Origin: Paraglaciecola polaris LMG 21857
Lineage (GTDB): Bacteria > Pseudomonadota > Gammaproteobacteria > Enterobacterales > Alteromonadaceae
Length of the DNA: 64,000 nt
Assembly (NCBI RefSeq): GCF_000315055.1
Contig: NZ_BAER01000023.1
Location: forward strand, 116,971-180,970
Reading direction: 5' to 3'
Shown: positions 29,106 through 38,500 of the stretch, one piece after another
Layout: every line of letters begins with the position of its first letter
Position numbering within the stretch: the first letter of the stretch is position 1
Position numbers and translations under genes: made by a program
Notes under the pieces: model-generated
What the model was told of the DNA's origin: nothing
The model's database searches: none
Seen by the model: only the letters and a program-made list of their open reading frames with translations

Positions 29106-29123
29106 GTATAAATAATGTGAGGG
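29091..29123 (+). terminator. Hairpin at the ancestral GH16 stop codon
   Basis: CCCTCACATCATT and AATAATGTGAGGG pair over 13 positions with one mismatch. No T-run follows, so it may be a weak terminator or an mRNA-stabilising hairpin. Confidence 0.4.
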
Positions 29124-29266
29124 AAGAGAATTAACGTGTTTGAATGCATCGACCGAGCGACCGACCGTACGTTTATAGTGTCACGCTTGTTATCCAGTCA
29201 ATGCAATATATAACCTAGAGGTTGTCAATCCCATTTTAGGGTAGCTTTTAATGATCTGGACTTGAC

Positions 29267-30337
29267 TTAACTTTTATCAACTACCGGCAAAGTCCGCCCT
29301 AGCTCACTACTTTTTAAGGCTAGCTCAATAAGCTTAATGCCATTTAACGCTTGTTCAGCGGTGACAGGATGCGCAGCATCATGGAGAATGCTGTTTGCTG
29401 TGGCTTGAAAATACCCTTGATAACCACCTCGTTCAGTGACGACCACCTTTGTCTCTCCTTCGCTATAAATATGGCCATATTGGCTGGCATCTTCATCTGC
29501 CCAATTTGCTTGGCTAGGTGTAAGGCCAGCAATTAAACGTGACTCTTGGGGATCAAGTCCAAATTTTTGGTAAGTGCCTTTAATACCCTGAATGGTAAAG
29601 CGTCGGTTAGGCGTGGCGCTTAACATATCGGCATGTAAAATCGCTATTTTGTCGGCATAGTGCAGTACCAGATTGAAAAAATCTACTGTACTCCCGCCAT
29701 CACGTACGATACGGCACTGGGCCGTTATGGATTGAGGCATACCAAATAGCTGTAATGCTTGATCAATTAAGTGAGGCCCAAGATCGAATAATATCCCGCC
29801 CCCGTCACTGGCTTGTTCCCGCCAGCGCTGGCGTACTTGTGGGCGGAAGCGGTCAAAATGTGCTTCAAAGACTTTAATATCACCTAAACGCTCTTCACGG
29901 ATTAATTTTTGCACGGTTAGGAAGTCTCCGTCGTAACGACGATTTTGAAATACGCTTAGCAACTTTTGCTTTGCGTGCCCCAAAGCGATCAAGGTTTCAC
30001 CGTCACGACTGTTGGTAACAAATGGCTTTTCCAATATCACATGCTTGTCGTTCTCCAGGGCGAGTTTAGCTAAGTGAAAATGCACATCATTAGGTGCGGT
30101 GATGATTACCAGCTCAGCATCACTTTGAGTGATTAACGCTTCTGGTGAAACGTAAAGCTGAGCATTTGGCCAATCTTTGCTTACGGCATCATGTTGACTA
30201 CTGCTAATGGCCACTAGATCAAATTCAGGCAGATGCCGAATAAAAGGTAAATGAAATATTTTAGCTGAATAGCCATAACCAATGATGGCGGTTTTAATAG
30301 GCGTGTATGTTATTGGCGAATGGGTATTTATCGTCAT
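29267..30337 (-). CDS. Gfo/Idh/MocA family oxidoreductase, YdgJ-like
   Basis: A 356-residue NAD(P)-dependent oxidoreductase. The Rossmann domain starts with TAIIGYGYSAKIFHLPF (about 16-32), the EKPF motif that contributes the catalytic-site lysine follows HVILEKPF (near residue 105), and the C-terminal alpha/beta domain contains GGGILFDLGPHLIDQALQLFG with the conserved Asp/His pair. Such enzymes oxidise sugars or inositol-like polyols. It sits next to the GH16 gene and downstream of a decayed DeoR-type regulator in the same orientation, so a sugar-catabolic role is likely. Confidence 0.88.
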   Translation of the reverse strand: MTINTHSPITYTPIKTAIIGYGYSAKIFHLPFIRHLPEFDLVAISSSQHDAVSKDWPNAQLYVSPEALITQSDAELVIITAPNDVHFHLAKLALENDKHVILEKPFVTNSRDGETLIALGHAKQKLLSVFQNRRYDGDFLTVQKLIREERLGDIKVFEAHFDRFRPQVRQRWREQASDGGGILFDLGPHLIDQALQLFGMPQSITAQCRIVRDGGSTVDFFNLVLHYADKIAILHADMLSATPNRRFTIQGIKGTYQKFGLDPQESRLIAGLTPSQANWADEDASQYGHIYSEGETKVVVTERGGYQGYFQATANSILHDAAHPVTAEQALNGIKLIELALKSSELGRTLPVVDKS

Positions 30338-30396
30338 ATTGCCTGACCTTTGTTTGTGTTGTGATGAAGAGCTGAATAGCTAGCTCACGAATACGC

Positions 30397-30661
30397 TTAT
30401 GCAATGCTTACGACGGCGCGGCCAAAGATACAGCGCTGTGCGGGACCAAATGTTCCACCGAGCAATTGGACTTGCTGGTTGTTCGTGGGTAACAATGGCA
30501 AACAGTCAACTGAATTGGTCACCACAGTAACAGGCTCTACAAGTTGACTTGCTATCGCCGTGTAAGCGTAGTGCTGGTATCTAACAGAATATGATCATTT
30601 TCCACCACAAATGCTGCGCCAGCTTTTGCTATCTGTAATTTTGCCTGATTGCTTTTTTCTG
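30397..30661 (-). pseudogene. Fossil of a DeoR-family sugar-responsive regulator (C-terminal sensor domain only)
   Basis: Translating the minus strand gives EKSNQAKLQIAKAGAAFV then ENDHILLDTSTTLT, a frame change near 30553, then IASQLVEPVTVVTNSVDC, and finally VQLLGGTFGPAQRCIFGR before a stop at 30397. These are the landmarks of the DeoR sensor domain (L-D-x-x-T-T, T-V-V-T-N-S, LLGG). The N-terminal helix-turn-helix is absent and there is an internal frameshift, so it cannot work as a regulator. It lies upstream of the Gfo/Idh/MocA gene in the same orientation, suggesting it once controlled it. Confidence 0.7.
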
Positions 30662-30903
30662 TTAGTTAAAATTTTACTTACTGAGCGTTCTTTTGTGCTT
30701 TTAATGTTTAAGCTATTTTAACGGCTTGTACGTTATTTTAAGTTACTTTATCCGATTTATGCCTAAATTACCGTCTAGTATTGTCACTGGATTTTCAATG
30801 TCAGTCCGTTAGGATCGGAGAATATAATACCGCTACAAAGCAATAGTCATAGACTTAAAAAAAACGGAACGTAAAGGTAGCGCTTGGTATTGAGGAGAGT
30901 TAT
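30662..30903. other. Intergenic region
   Basis: AT-rich sequence before the hydrolase gene; presumably holds its promoter. No coding remnants of the regulator HTH were recognised. Confidence 0.4.
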
Positions 30904-31866
30904 TTGCATAGTTTTACTGTCAATACCAGCGATGAAGGGGTGTTATATTGTCGTGAATGGCTACCCGAAGGTGTGGTGAAAGCCGTAATACATATTGCCC
31001 ATGGTATGAGTGAACATGGTGGGCGTTATCAGCGTTTTGCCCTTGCTCTTAACCATGCGGGTTATGCAGTCGTCGCCAATGACCATAGGGGGCACGGGTT
31101 GAGTGTCACTGAAGGTCAAGCATTAGGGCATATGGCAGATGATGACGGCTGGCAAAAAGCGCTGAGTGATTTGGCATTGGTGAATCAACATATTCAGCGC
31201 CGTCATCCGAACCTAGCTGTCATTCTATTTGGCCATTCGATGGGTTCATTTCTGAGCCAGGATTATTTGGCTCACCACGGAAGCTCTATCGCTGGGGTAG
31301 CGTTATCATCTACCAATGGGCCTGCAGGATTGTTATTGAAAATAGGCCGATTAATAACCAAATTTGAACGGTATCGCATTGGGGCGAAAGGCCATAGTCC
31401 ATTGATCTTAACCATGGTATTCGGTGCCTATAATAAAGCGTTTGCACCCAATCGTACTGAGTTTGACTGGTTATCTCGGGACGATAAAGAGGTTGATCAA
31501 TACCTAGCTGATCCCCTGTGTGGTTTTCAGTGCTCGGTGCAAACTTGGCTAACCATGCTCGCTGCCCTTGGGCAAATAGCCAATGATTATGCCATTGAAA
31601 ATATGGATAAAACTAAGCCTATATATGTGTTTTCAGGTACCGAGGATCCGGTGGGGGAAAACACAACCGGGGTCAAACGCTTGCTAGCCGCTTACAAAAA
31701 ACATGGTTTCAGCGCGGTAACCAGCAAATTTTACCTTGGTGGACGACACGAAATGCTCAATGAAACCAACCGTGATGAGGTTACTGCCGATTTTATTGAC
31801 TGGGCAGATGGGGTGCTGGTGAAAAATGTACAATCAAAACTCGCTACATTAGGTTTTGCCCATTAA
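30904..31866 (+). CDS. Alpha/beta hydrolase, monoacylglycerol-lipase-like
   Basis: A 320-residue serine hydrolase. The start is TTG 30904, supported by GAGGAG seven bases upstream. HIAHGMSEHGGRY (about 30-42) forms the oxyanion-hole HG motif of lysophospholipase/monoglyceride-lipase relatives; the nucleophile elbow is GHSMG with Ser112; the acid is Asp248 (SGTEDPVG) and the base His282 (GGRHEML). There is no signal peptide, so it acts in the cytoplasm. An ICMT-like methyltransferase gene follows after 38 bases. Confidence 0.88.
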   Translation: MHSFTVNTSDEGVLYCREWLPEGVVKAVIHIAHGMSEHGGRYQRFALALNHAGYAVVANDHRGHGLSVTEGQALGHMADDDGWQKALSDLALVNQHIQRRHPNLAVILFGHSMGSFLSQDYLAHHGSSIAGVALSSTNGPAGLLLKIGRLITKFERYRIGAKGHSPLILTMVFGAYNKAFAPNRTEFDWLSRDDKEVDQYLADPLCGFQCSVQTWLTMLAALGQIANDYAIENMDKTKPIYVFSGTEDPVGENTTGVKRLLAAYKKHGFSAVTSKFYLGGRHEMLNETNRDEVTADFIDWADGVLVKNVQSKLATLGFAH

Positions 31867-31904
31867 GATATTGAAGACTCATTAGACAGCATGTAAAAGG
31901 AATT

Positions 31905-32531
31905 ATGATTATTACTGACAACACTGTGGGGATCATTGAGTTTACTCGTTTATATCTCGCTGTTTTTTATACCTTTGTGGCGTTTTTTTACATCAGCAAA
32001 ATTATTTGGGCCAAAAGAAGCAGTGGCCAGCAGCAGGTTTTCCCTGGGCAGCGTTTTTGCACATCTTGGTGGAATCACATCGCGTTCCGTGTATTTCGCG
32101 CCACAATTTGGATGATTTGTGTCTTTCGTTTTTTCTTCCCTGAGATCGATGGCTTTTTAGGATTGCTGCCTTCGATGCTCAATGTACCTGTTATGTTTGC
32201 TGGGAATTTGTTGCTCACTTGTGGGTTCGTCTTCACTATCATTGTACATTTAAGTATGGGCAGTCAGTGGCGCTCTGGAATAGATCCAAAAGGGCCGGCA
32301 CAGTTGATGACTCACGGTTTTTATCGTTATTCTCGCAATCCCATGTTTAGCGCTATTGCGCTGTCTCAATTAGGCTTCTTTTTGGCCTTACCTTCGCTAT
32401 TCTCGCTGATTTGTTTACTGGTGGGCTTATTTACCCTCTATCGTCAGGCGATTGTCGAAGAACAGCACTTAGCCAGTGCATTCCCTGCGGCGTTTGCTCA
32501 GTACAAAGCCGGTACGCGTCGGTGGCTGTAA
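31905..32531 (+). CDS. ICMT/PEMT-like membrane methyltransferase
   Basis: A 208-residue protein with about five TM helices and the C-terminal SAM-binding pattern of isoprenylcysteine/phospholipid methyltransferases: GFYRYSRNPMF and EEQHLASAFPAAFAQYKAGTRRWL. Bacterial members methylate lipids or small molecules, mostly uncharacterised. It is probably co-transcribed with the lipase-like hydrolase 38 bases upstream, consistent with a role in lipid metabolism. Confidence 0.8.
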   Translation: MIITDNTVGIIEFTRLYLAVFYTFVAFFYISKIIWAKRSSGQQQVFPGQRFCTSWWNHIAFRVFRATIWMICVFRFFFPEIDGFLGLLPSMLNVPVMFAGNLLLTCGFVFTIIVHLSMGSQWRSGIDPKGPAQLMTHGFYRYSRNPMFSAIALSQLGFFLALPSLFSLICLLVGLFTLYRQAIVEEQHLASAFPAAFAQYKAGTRRWL

Positions 32532-32678
32532 ACATGATTCAGGGCACAAACCCCTAGCTATTAACCTCATTACCTTTGAGCTGGGGTGATGTTAGATCAA
32601 GCATGTTCAGCCCGCATCATGGCCCCTTAAAAAGAATATAGCTTGCTCAATACGTGCACCCATGAGGAGGCTTTATTG

Positions 32679-32717
32679 ATGGCCATAAAAGCCCATATAT
32701 CAGCCGCTGAAAACTAA
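32679..32717 (+). CDS. Possible 12-codon leader peptide
   Basis: A strong GAGGAGG (32664-32670) lies eight bases before an ATG opening a 12-residue frame (MAIKAHISAAEN). It ends about 110 bases before the J-domain gene. It may be a leader peptide of the downstream locus, or chance. Confidence 0.2.
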   Translation: MAIKAHISAAEN

Positions 32718-32828
32718 TCTACTTTGCACGCTTTTTCTGATGTCAATAATGTCGTTTCGAAGGTAAAATCGCGTCCATTATGTCAACAGCCTTATTTTTG
32801 TTGTCTAGCAAGAGGTAGTGAGGAGTCT

Positions 32829-33089
32829 ATGGATTATTTTGAACAGTTAGGTGTGAGCAGATCATCGACCACCATCGATATTAAAAAAGCCTATCGAAAA
32901 CTCGCCAATAAATATCACCCTGACAGAAATGATAGCGTGGAAGCCAAAGAAAAGTTTCAGCTCATTCAACAGGCGTATGATGTTATTTCGGACCCCAAAA
33001 AGCGGGCCTTGTACCTAAAGCAAAACTATACGGTGATCACCGATCCCCGTGAAGTTGCTGATTCATTTTGGCATTCGGCCTTCAACTAG
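32829..33089 (+). CDS. Minimal J-domain protein
   Basis: An 86-residue protein consisting of a J domain ([22 protein letters not shown] through about residue 65, with His30-Pro31-Asp32) and a 20-residue tail. It has no G/F region, zinc fingers or substrate-binding domain, so it can only recruit Hsp70 (DnaK) to a partner. ATG 32829 has AGGAG eight bases upstream; the frame is open further up to a TTG at 32724 but that extension is not convincing. Three codirectional unrecognised genes follow with gaps of 34, 55 and 47 bases, so it is first in a probable operon. Confidence 0.85.
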   Translation: MDYFEQLGVSRSSTTIDIKKAYRKLANKYHPDRNDSVEAKEKFQLIQQAYDVISDPKKRALYLKQNYTVITDPREVADSFWHSAFN

Positions 33090-33123
33090 ACATTGAAATA
33101 AATTGTCACCTAGGAAACTATAA

Positions 33124-33591
33124 ATGCAATTTGAAGCAAGCGTACCTGACTATTTAAGTGGTGATTTTTCGATGTATTTAGAAAATATGACCTCTTATGC
33201 TGATCCTGAAAATCCTGATTTATTATCAAATTATTTGACTAAGTTGTTTGAGCAATTGAAGCAAATGCCTCTGTTGTTTAACGGCATGGTGGATCAATTA
33301 GCCATGGCAATATCAACCAAGGTTAGAATTGATAGCGAAAATTTAGCAAAAATCGTCTTTACCAAAGAACTTTCTTGGGGCGACGTTAAACCGTTTGTGG
33401 GGGTTCATGCCGACGCACGGGCGTGTATTACTGAAATTATGACCCATGCTGAACAAGACTTAAAAAAAGCTATTTTACTCATCCATTTTTATAACGGCTA
33501 CGACACCACGCCGTTAAAGGCCGAAGCCGATGAGTCTGAGCAGGATCAAAACGATGATTATGCGACGCATTACGATGGTGATAACTATTAA
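33124..33591 (+). CDS. Hypothetical protein with acidic tail
   Basis: 155 residues, not recognised. It is predicted mostly alpha-helical (for example LLSNYLTKLFEQLKQMPLLF), with no signal peptide or TM, and ends in a very acidic, Asp/Asn/Tyr-rich tail (last 25 residues). AGGAA precedes the ATG. Position between the J-domain gene and two other acidic-tailed proteins suggests a shared complex, perhaps as a client or adaptor of DnaK. Confidence 0.7.
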   Translation: MQFEASVPDYLSGDFSMYLENMTSYADPENPDLLSNYLTKLFEQLKQMPLLFNGMVDQLAMAISTKVRIDSENLAKIVFTKELSWGDVKPFVGVHADARACITEIMTHAEQDLKKAILLIHFYNGYDTTPLKAEADESEQDQNDDYATHYDGDNY

Positions 33592-33646
33592 TCTTGCTCA
33601 GTTCGACTCACAACCGATACATAAATACAAAATTTGAGGATTCACC

Positions 33647-34294
33647 TTGACTAAAAATGCACTAATTCTTGCCAGTGATATTATGGAACAAGCACAGCAC
33701 AGCGGTCGACGTGCTGGCACCTCATTAGAGGCCATCGCTTCTGAGCAAGGCGACGAGACCATGCTTGCGGTGTTAACGGAAATGGATATTTTAACCGTTG
33801 CTAAAATTGTCAGAGAGCACGACGCCACCATCCCTTCTATTGCCACTTGGTTGATGGATGCAGATTCAATTAAGCAGCTATTAAACGTTGAGCCGTCATA
33901 TTGGCAAAATATGGACGAAGATCACGTATTTTGTGCCCAAACGGAAGCGCATAGCCTATTAACCCAAATTTTTCTCACTACGGATGATGAAGAAAAGCAA
34001 TTGGACATACTGAAAGTCATTGTCGAAGACGACTTTGGTCTTTTATATTTATCGTTGCCGTTTGTTGGTCACGACTTTTCAGAAATGGAAGAAGACGAAG
34101 AACAAGCATCCGGCAGTATTGAAGAACTGTTAATGAAAATTAAATCGTTAAGTGAAGAGGCCTACCGAGAAGTGATGACGGTGAGCACCAATGGCACACT
34201 GGAAAACATCGAAATTACATTGAAACAAAATGCCAATAAACAACGCGTGACAGCCCTTGAAATGGATACCGATGATATGTTTGCACCGCTTTAA
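33647..34294 (+). CDS. Hypothetical acidic helical protein
   Basis: 215 residues starting at TTG 33647, chosen because TGAGGA lies eight bases upstream and no ATG is suitably placed. It is soluble and helical; the stretch MLAVLTEMDILTVAKIVREHD and the following TWLMDADSIKQLL look like packed helices, and an acidic cluster (EMEEDEEQ, about 146-153) separates the C-terminal helices. Not assigned to a family. It lies 55 bases after the previous gene and 47 before the next. Confidence 0.7.
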   Translation: MTKNALILASDIMEQAQHSGRRAGTSLEAIASEQGDETMLAVLTEMDILTVAKIVREHDATIPSIATWLMDADSIKQLLNVEPSYWQNMDEDHVFCAQTEAHSLLTQIFLTTDDEEKQLDILKVIVEDDFGLLYLSLPFVGHDFSEMEEDEEQASGSIEELLMKIKSLSEEAYREVMTVSTNGTLENIEITLKQNANKQRVTALEMDTDDMFAPL

Positions 34295-34341
34295 TATGCA
34301 AAAATCACCGTATTTATGCTTTCATTCAGTAGGATAGAACA

Positions 34342-35259
34342 ATGAAAATTGCACAGTTAAGAAATCATCCTTTTCTACTTTTGGTCTTAAAAGATGGCGA
34401 GAGTGAAGGTTATTTTTCTGCCGAATTCATGCACAAAACCAAACAGCAATTAAGTGATATGTCGTTGCGCATAGCGTCTGATAATTTATCGATAATTTAT
34501 GCCGACCAAATTAAAAAGGGCTGTGAAATTGTCCTGGGTATGAGCAACTTAGGTTTGTTAGATCTATGTGGCAATGATACTGAAAAAGCAAAAAGTATCA
34601 TAAGAGATCAAGGCATAGTGTATTGCTTTAGAGCGGGCTGGGCAAAATACGCTGAGCTAAAGAAAATATCTCCCACATACTTTGAAGATATTTCGATCAC
34701 GCGTTATGCGCAGGGCATAAGCGATACTTCTGACATTAGCTTGATGCATGGAACGCTAGTCAAAGAAGGTCAACAAAGTGCCAGACTGCTGCAGATATAC
34801 AAACATATTGGGGCAAGTTACAGTGCAAACAGCCTCATTATTGATCATGATGAAGACGTGTTAACGTTCGAACTGCAAAAATTCTTAAACACTGGGGTTG
34901 CGCTTTTACTCATCGATTCTGAGAAAAAAGTGTTCACGAACACTTTATATCAGCAATTTATTACCTACCTTACGGGCACCGAAAAAGACGTGCTGCATAG
35001 CAAATTAGCAGCCTGTATCAGCCGTTTCACTGAGCAGCTATCGGCCACTACAAAAACCTATCTGCAAGAGGTAAATCTATTAGATTTCAACGATTTGACC
35101 GGGATCATCAATCAGCAAGAAAATGCCGCTATGTATAGTCAGGATATATTAGAACTGCCTATGACAGTGTCGAATGAGCTGAATAATGATTTTGATGGCG
35201 GCTACGATTTTCACGCGGATGACGAAGACGATATCGCCTATTTGCGTCCCGACGCGTAA
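34342..35259 (+). CDS. Hypothetical protein with acidic tail
   Basis: 305 residues with AGGA before the ATG. No signal peptide or TM is apparent. The sequence is mixed alpha/beta (for example HPFLLLVLKDGESEGYFSAEF at the start; NTGVALLLIDSEKKVF near 190) and ends in a strongly acidic stretch (DFDGGYDF...DDEDDIAYL). Not recognised. It is the fourth gene of the J-domain operon; 301 bases separate it from the TPR gene. Confidence 0.7.
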   Translation: MKIAQLRNHPFLLLVLKDGESEGYFSAEFMHKTKQQLSDMSLRIASDNLSIIYADQIKKGCEIVLGMSNLGLLDLCGNDTEKAKSIIRDQGIVYCFRAGWAKYAELKKISPTYFEDISITRYAQGISDTSDISLMHGTLVKEGQQSARLLQIYKHIGASYSANSLIIDHDEDVLTFELQKFLNTGVALLLIDSEKKVFTNTLYQQFITYLTGTEKDVLHSKLAACISRFTEQLSATTKTYLQEVNLLDFNDLTGIINQQENAAMYSQDILELPMTVSNELNNDFDGGYDFHADDEDDIAYLRPDA

Positions 35260-35560
35260 TTGCATAATAGTGCATGCAACGGCATGCGCTACCGGATACA
35301 ATCTCTTGTCGCGCCAGGTTACAAATATCATTGAATGATAGACATTTATGGCAGACTTACTAAGATACAACGTGAAGAGCTAGGATGCTGTGTTTCATAT
35401 ACCTCTGTGTATTGATTCTTTTCTTTCTTAAAATACAAACCAAATAACGACGATATGATCTGACAAGGTTAAGCAAGGTGCAACACTCACCCGTTTTCAT
35501 CGTGTCAGCTATTTATCATTTGATTTTAGAACGAAATTAAACAAGCAGTTTGGTCATTGA
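35260..35560. other. Intergenic region before the TPR gene
   Basis: Contains a small GCATGC-AACG-GCATGC hairpin soon after the preceding stop (near 35272-35287) without a T-run. A promoter for the TPR gene probably lies here, but transcription read-through from the J-domain operon cannot be excluded. Confidence 0.4.
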
Positions 35561-38500
35561 ATGCGTATGAACGGAACACGTAATAATCAGTTCACAACTT
35601 CAGTTGGGCGTGCATCACACACTAACAGACGGGTGTCATGTTCACTGCACAGCATAAAAAGCCTGTTATTGGCTTTCATTGTCGCGACTTGTCTGGTGAC
35701 AACAGCATTAGCGCAAAGTGAGAAAATCAAGTCAAGTACCACCACGACACCTAGCCAGTCAGGCATAACATGGTACGCGAAGGGCGAGTACGATAGAGCC
35801 ATTGAGTTATTTCAACAAGCGCTGGCCAGTGATATTGAGACCTTCGGTAAAAGACACCCTAATGTCGCTACCACACACAATAATTTAGCGTTAGCTTGGA
35901 AAGCCAAAGGCCAATACGACAAAGCCATTATGTATTATGAGTTGGCCCTTGCTAGCTCCCTAGCGTCGTTTGGTGAGGACCATCGCGAAGTCGCCTCGAT
36001 ACGCAGTAATTTGGGCTTGGTGTGGTACGCCAAAGGCCAATATGGCAAAGCTATTCATTATTATGAGCAGGCACTGGCAAGCAGTTTACGCGACCCAGCT
36101 AACAACCAATCGTTTATAGCCACCATACGCAGCAATATCGGTTTGGTTTGGCAGGCTAGAGGCGAGTATGACAAAGCCATTCAAAATTATGAGTTAGCCC
36201 TTGACGATGGCATAGCGACCTATGGGCAAGATCATCCGTCTGTGGCCATAAGGCGCAGTAACTTAGGCAGTGCTTGGGAAGCAAAGGGGCAGTACAAAAA
36301 AGCGATTAAGTACTACGAATTGGCCCTCAAAAGTGGCATTTCAGGTCTTGGAGAAGACCACCCAACAGTGGCAACCAGGCGCAATAAGTTAGGGAATGCA
36401 TGGCAAACCCAAGGACAATATGACAAAGCAATTTACTACTATCAATTAGCACTGGCCAGCAGTCTGAACTCAGTGGGGGAAAATCATCCCATTGTGGCGA
36501 CCATACTGAATAGTTTAGGTAGCGCATGGGAGGCGAAAGGGCAATATGACAAAGCGTTAGAGCAATATGAAAAGGCGCTTGATATTAACATCTTAACCTT
36601 TGGCGAAACCCATCCTGACGTTGCTAACACGCGTCGGCAATTGGGGAGTGTATGGCAGAGAAAAGGCCAATACGAAAAATCGCTAACCTACTATAACCAA
36701 GCTTTGACCAGTGATATTAAAACGTTCGGTACGGATCATCCTAGTGTCGCAGACACGCGCAAGCGATTAGGTAGCCTTTTACAAACAAAAGGCCAGTATG
36801 ATGAAGCGATTAAGCTGTACGAACTGGCGTTAAGCAGTAGCTTGCTAACGTTTAAAGATAGCCACCCAGAAGTCGCTAGTATTCACAGACAACTTGGCAG
36901 TGTCTGGCAAGAAAAAGGCTTGTATCAAAAGTCCTTAGATTATTATGAGCAAGCCTTGGAAAGCGAAATAAATACCTTTGGTGAGCAGCACCCCAAAGTC
37001 GCGGTTAGCCACGCGTTACTCGGTAGCGTATGGGAGGCAAAAGGACAATATGATAAAGCCATCACGTTTTATAATCTGGCTCTTGGCAGTCATCTTTTAA
37101 CGTTTGGCGAAAGTCACCCTAACGTGGCAAAGACACGCAGGCAACTTGGTCGTGTATGGCAGGAAAAAGGCCAGTATGATAAAGCGCTAGAGTATTATGA
37201 ACTGGCCTTGCTTAGTGATATAAAAACCTTCGGTGAACAACACCCTGATGTCGCGATTACCCATAGGCTCCTCGGCAGCCTTTGGCAAGCAAAAGGCGAA
37301 TACGACAAGGCGATTGAGCTCTATCAACTGGCGCTAAATAGTAGCTTGTTAACCCTTACGGAAAGCCATCCTGAAGTCGCTGATACGCGTAGGCGCCTTG
37401 GCAGTGTATGGCAGGAAAAAGGTCAATATGACAAAGCGATGCAGTATTATGAGCAGGCGCTTGCTAGTGATATTCAAACCTACGCCGAGTCACATCCAAG
37501 TGTTGCCTTAACGCGCCGATTATTGGGCAGCCTGTGGCAGGTTCAGGGTCAATACGCTAAGGCCATTCATTATTACGAGTTGGCATTACAGCAAAGTTTA
37601 AAAACCTTTGATAAGACGCACCCAGAGGTGGCTAAAACGTATAATAACTTAGGCAGCGCGTGGCAAGCTCAGGGACAGTACGATAAAGCCGAACAATATT
37701 ACCAACTCGCTTTGATTGGCGCGCGTCAATCCCTAGGTGAACAGCACCCCGTGATGGCCACAACGCAGAGTCATTTAGGCAGTCTTTGGTTAGCGAGGGG
37801 GCAATATGACAAAGCGTTAGTTTTATATGAGCAAGCATTGGCAAGTAATATCATGACTTTGGGGGAGCAGCATCCTGACGTAGCTGAAATACGCAGTAGT
37901 CTGGGGAGAGTATTTAAAGGAAAAGGGCAATACGATCAAGCTATTAAATATTATGAACTGGCCCTGGGTAGTGGCATAGCGACCTTTGGCGAGGACCATC
38001 CATCAGTTGCCATAAGGCGCAGTAATTTAGGTAGCTTGTGGTCAGCTAAAGGCCAGTACGATAAGGCGATTGAATATTACCAACTAGCGCTTGCTAGTGG
38101 CATTAAAACCTTTGGTGAAGACCATCCTGCAGTCGCTATTCGGCAAAGTAATTTAGGCAGCGCTTGGGAAGCATTAGGTGAATATGACAAGGCAATTGAG
38201 TACTATGAACTCGCCCTAGAAGGTGGCATTAAAAATTTTGGTGAAGCGCACCCATCGGTAGCTAAAAGACGCAGCAATTTGGGTAGTGTATTCAAAGCGC
38301 TCGGTCAATATGACAAGGCTATCTCTTATTACGAATTAGCCTTGAAAAACGGCATACTTATTTTTGGTGAGAATCATCCCTCGGTCGCAATTAGACAAAC
38401 CAATTTAGCCAGCTGTTGGCAGGCAAAACGGCAATATGACAAAGCTATTAGCTATTATGAGAAGGCATTGTCGACTTATATACTAACGCTAGGTGAAAAC

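Noticed and set aside
32724..32828. N-terminal extension of the J-domain protein from TTG 32724
   Set aside because: The ATG at 32829 has a proper AGGAG site and begins exactly at the J domain.
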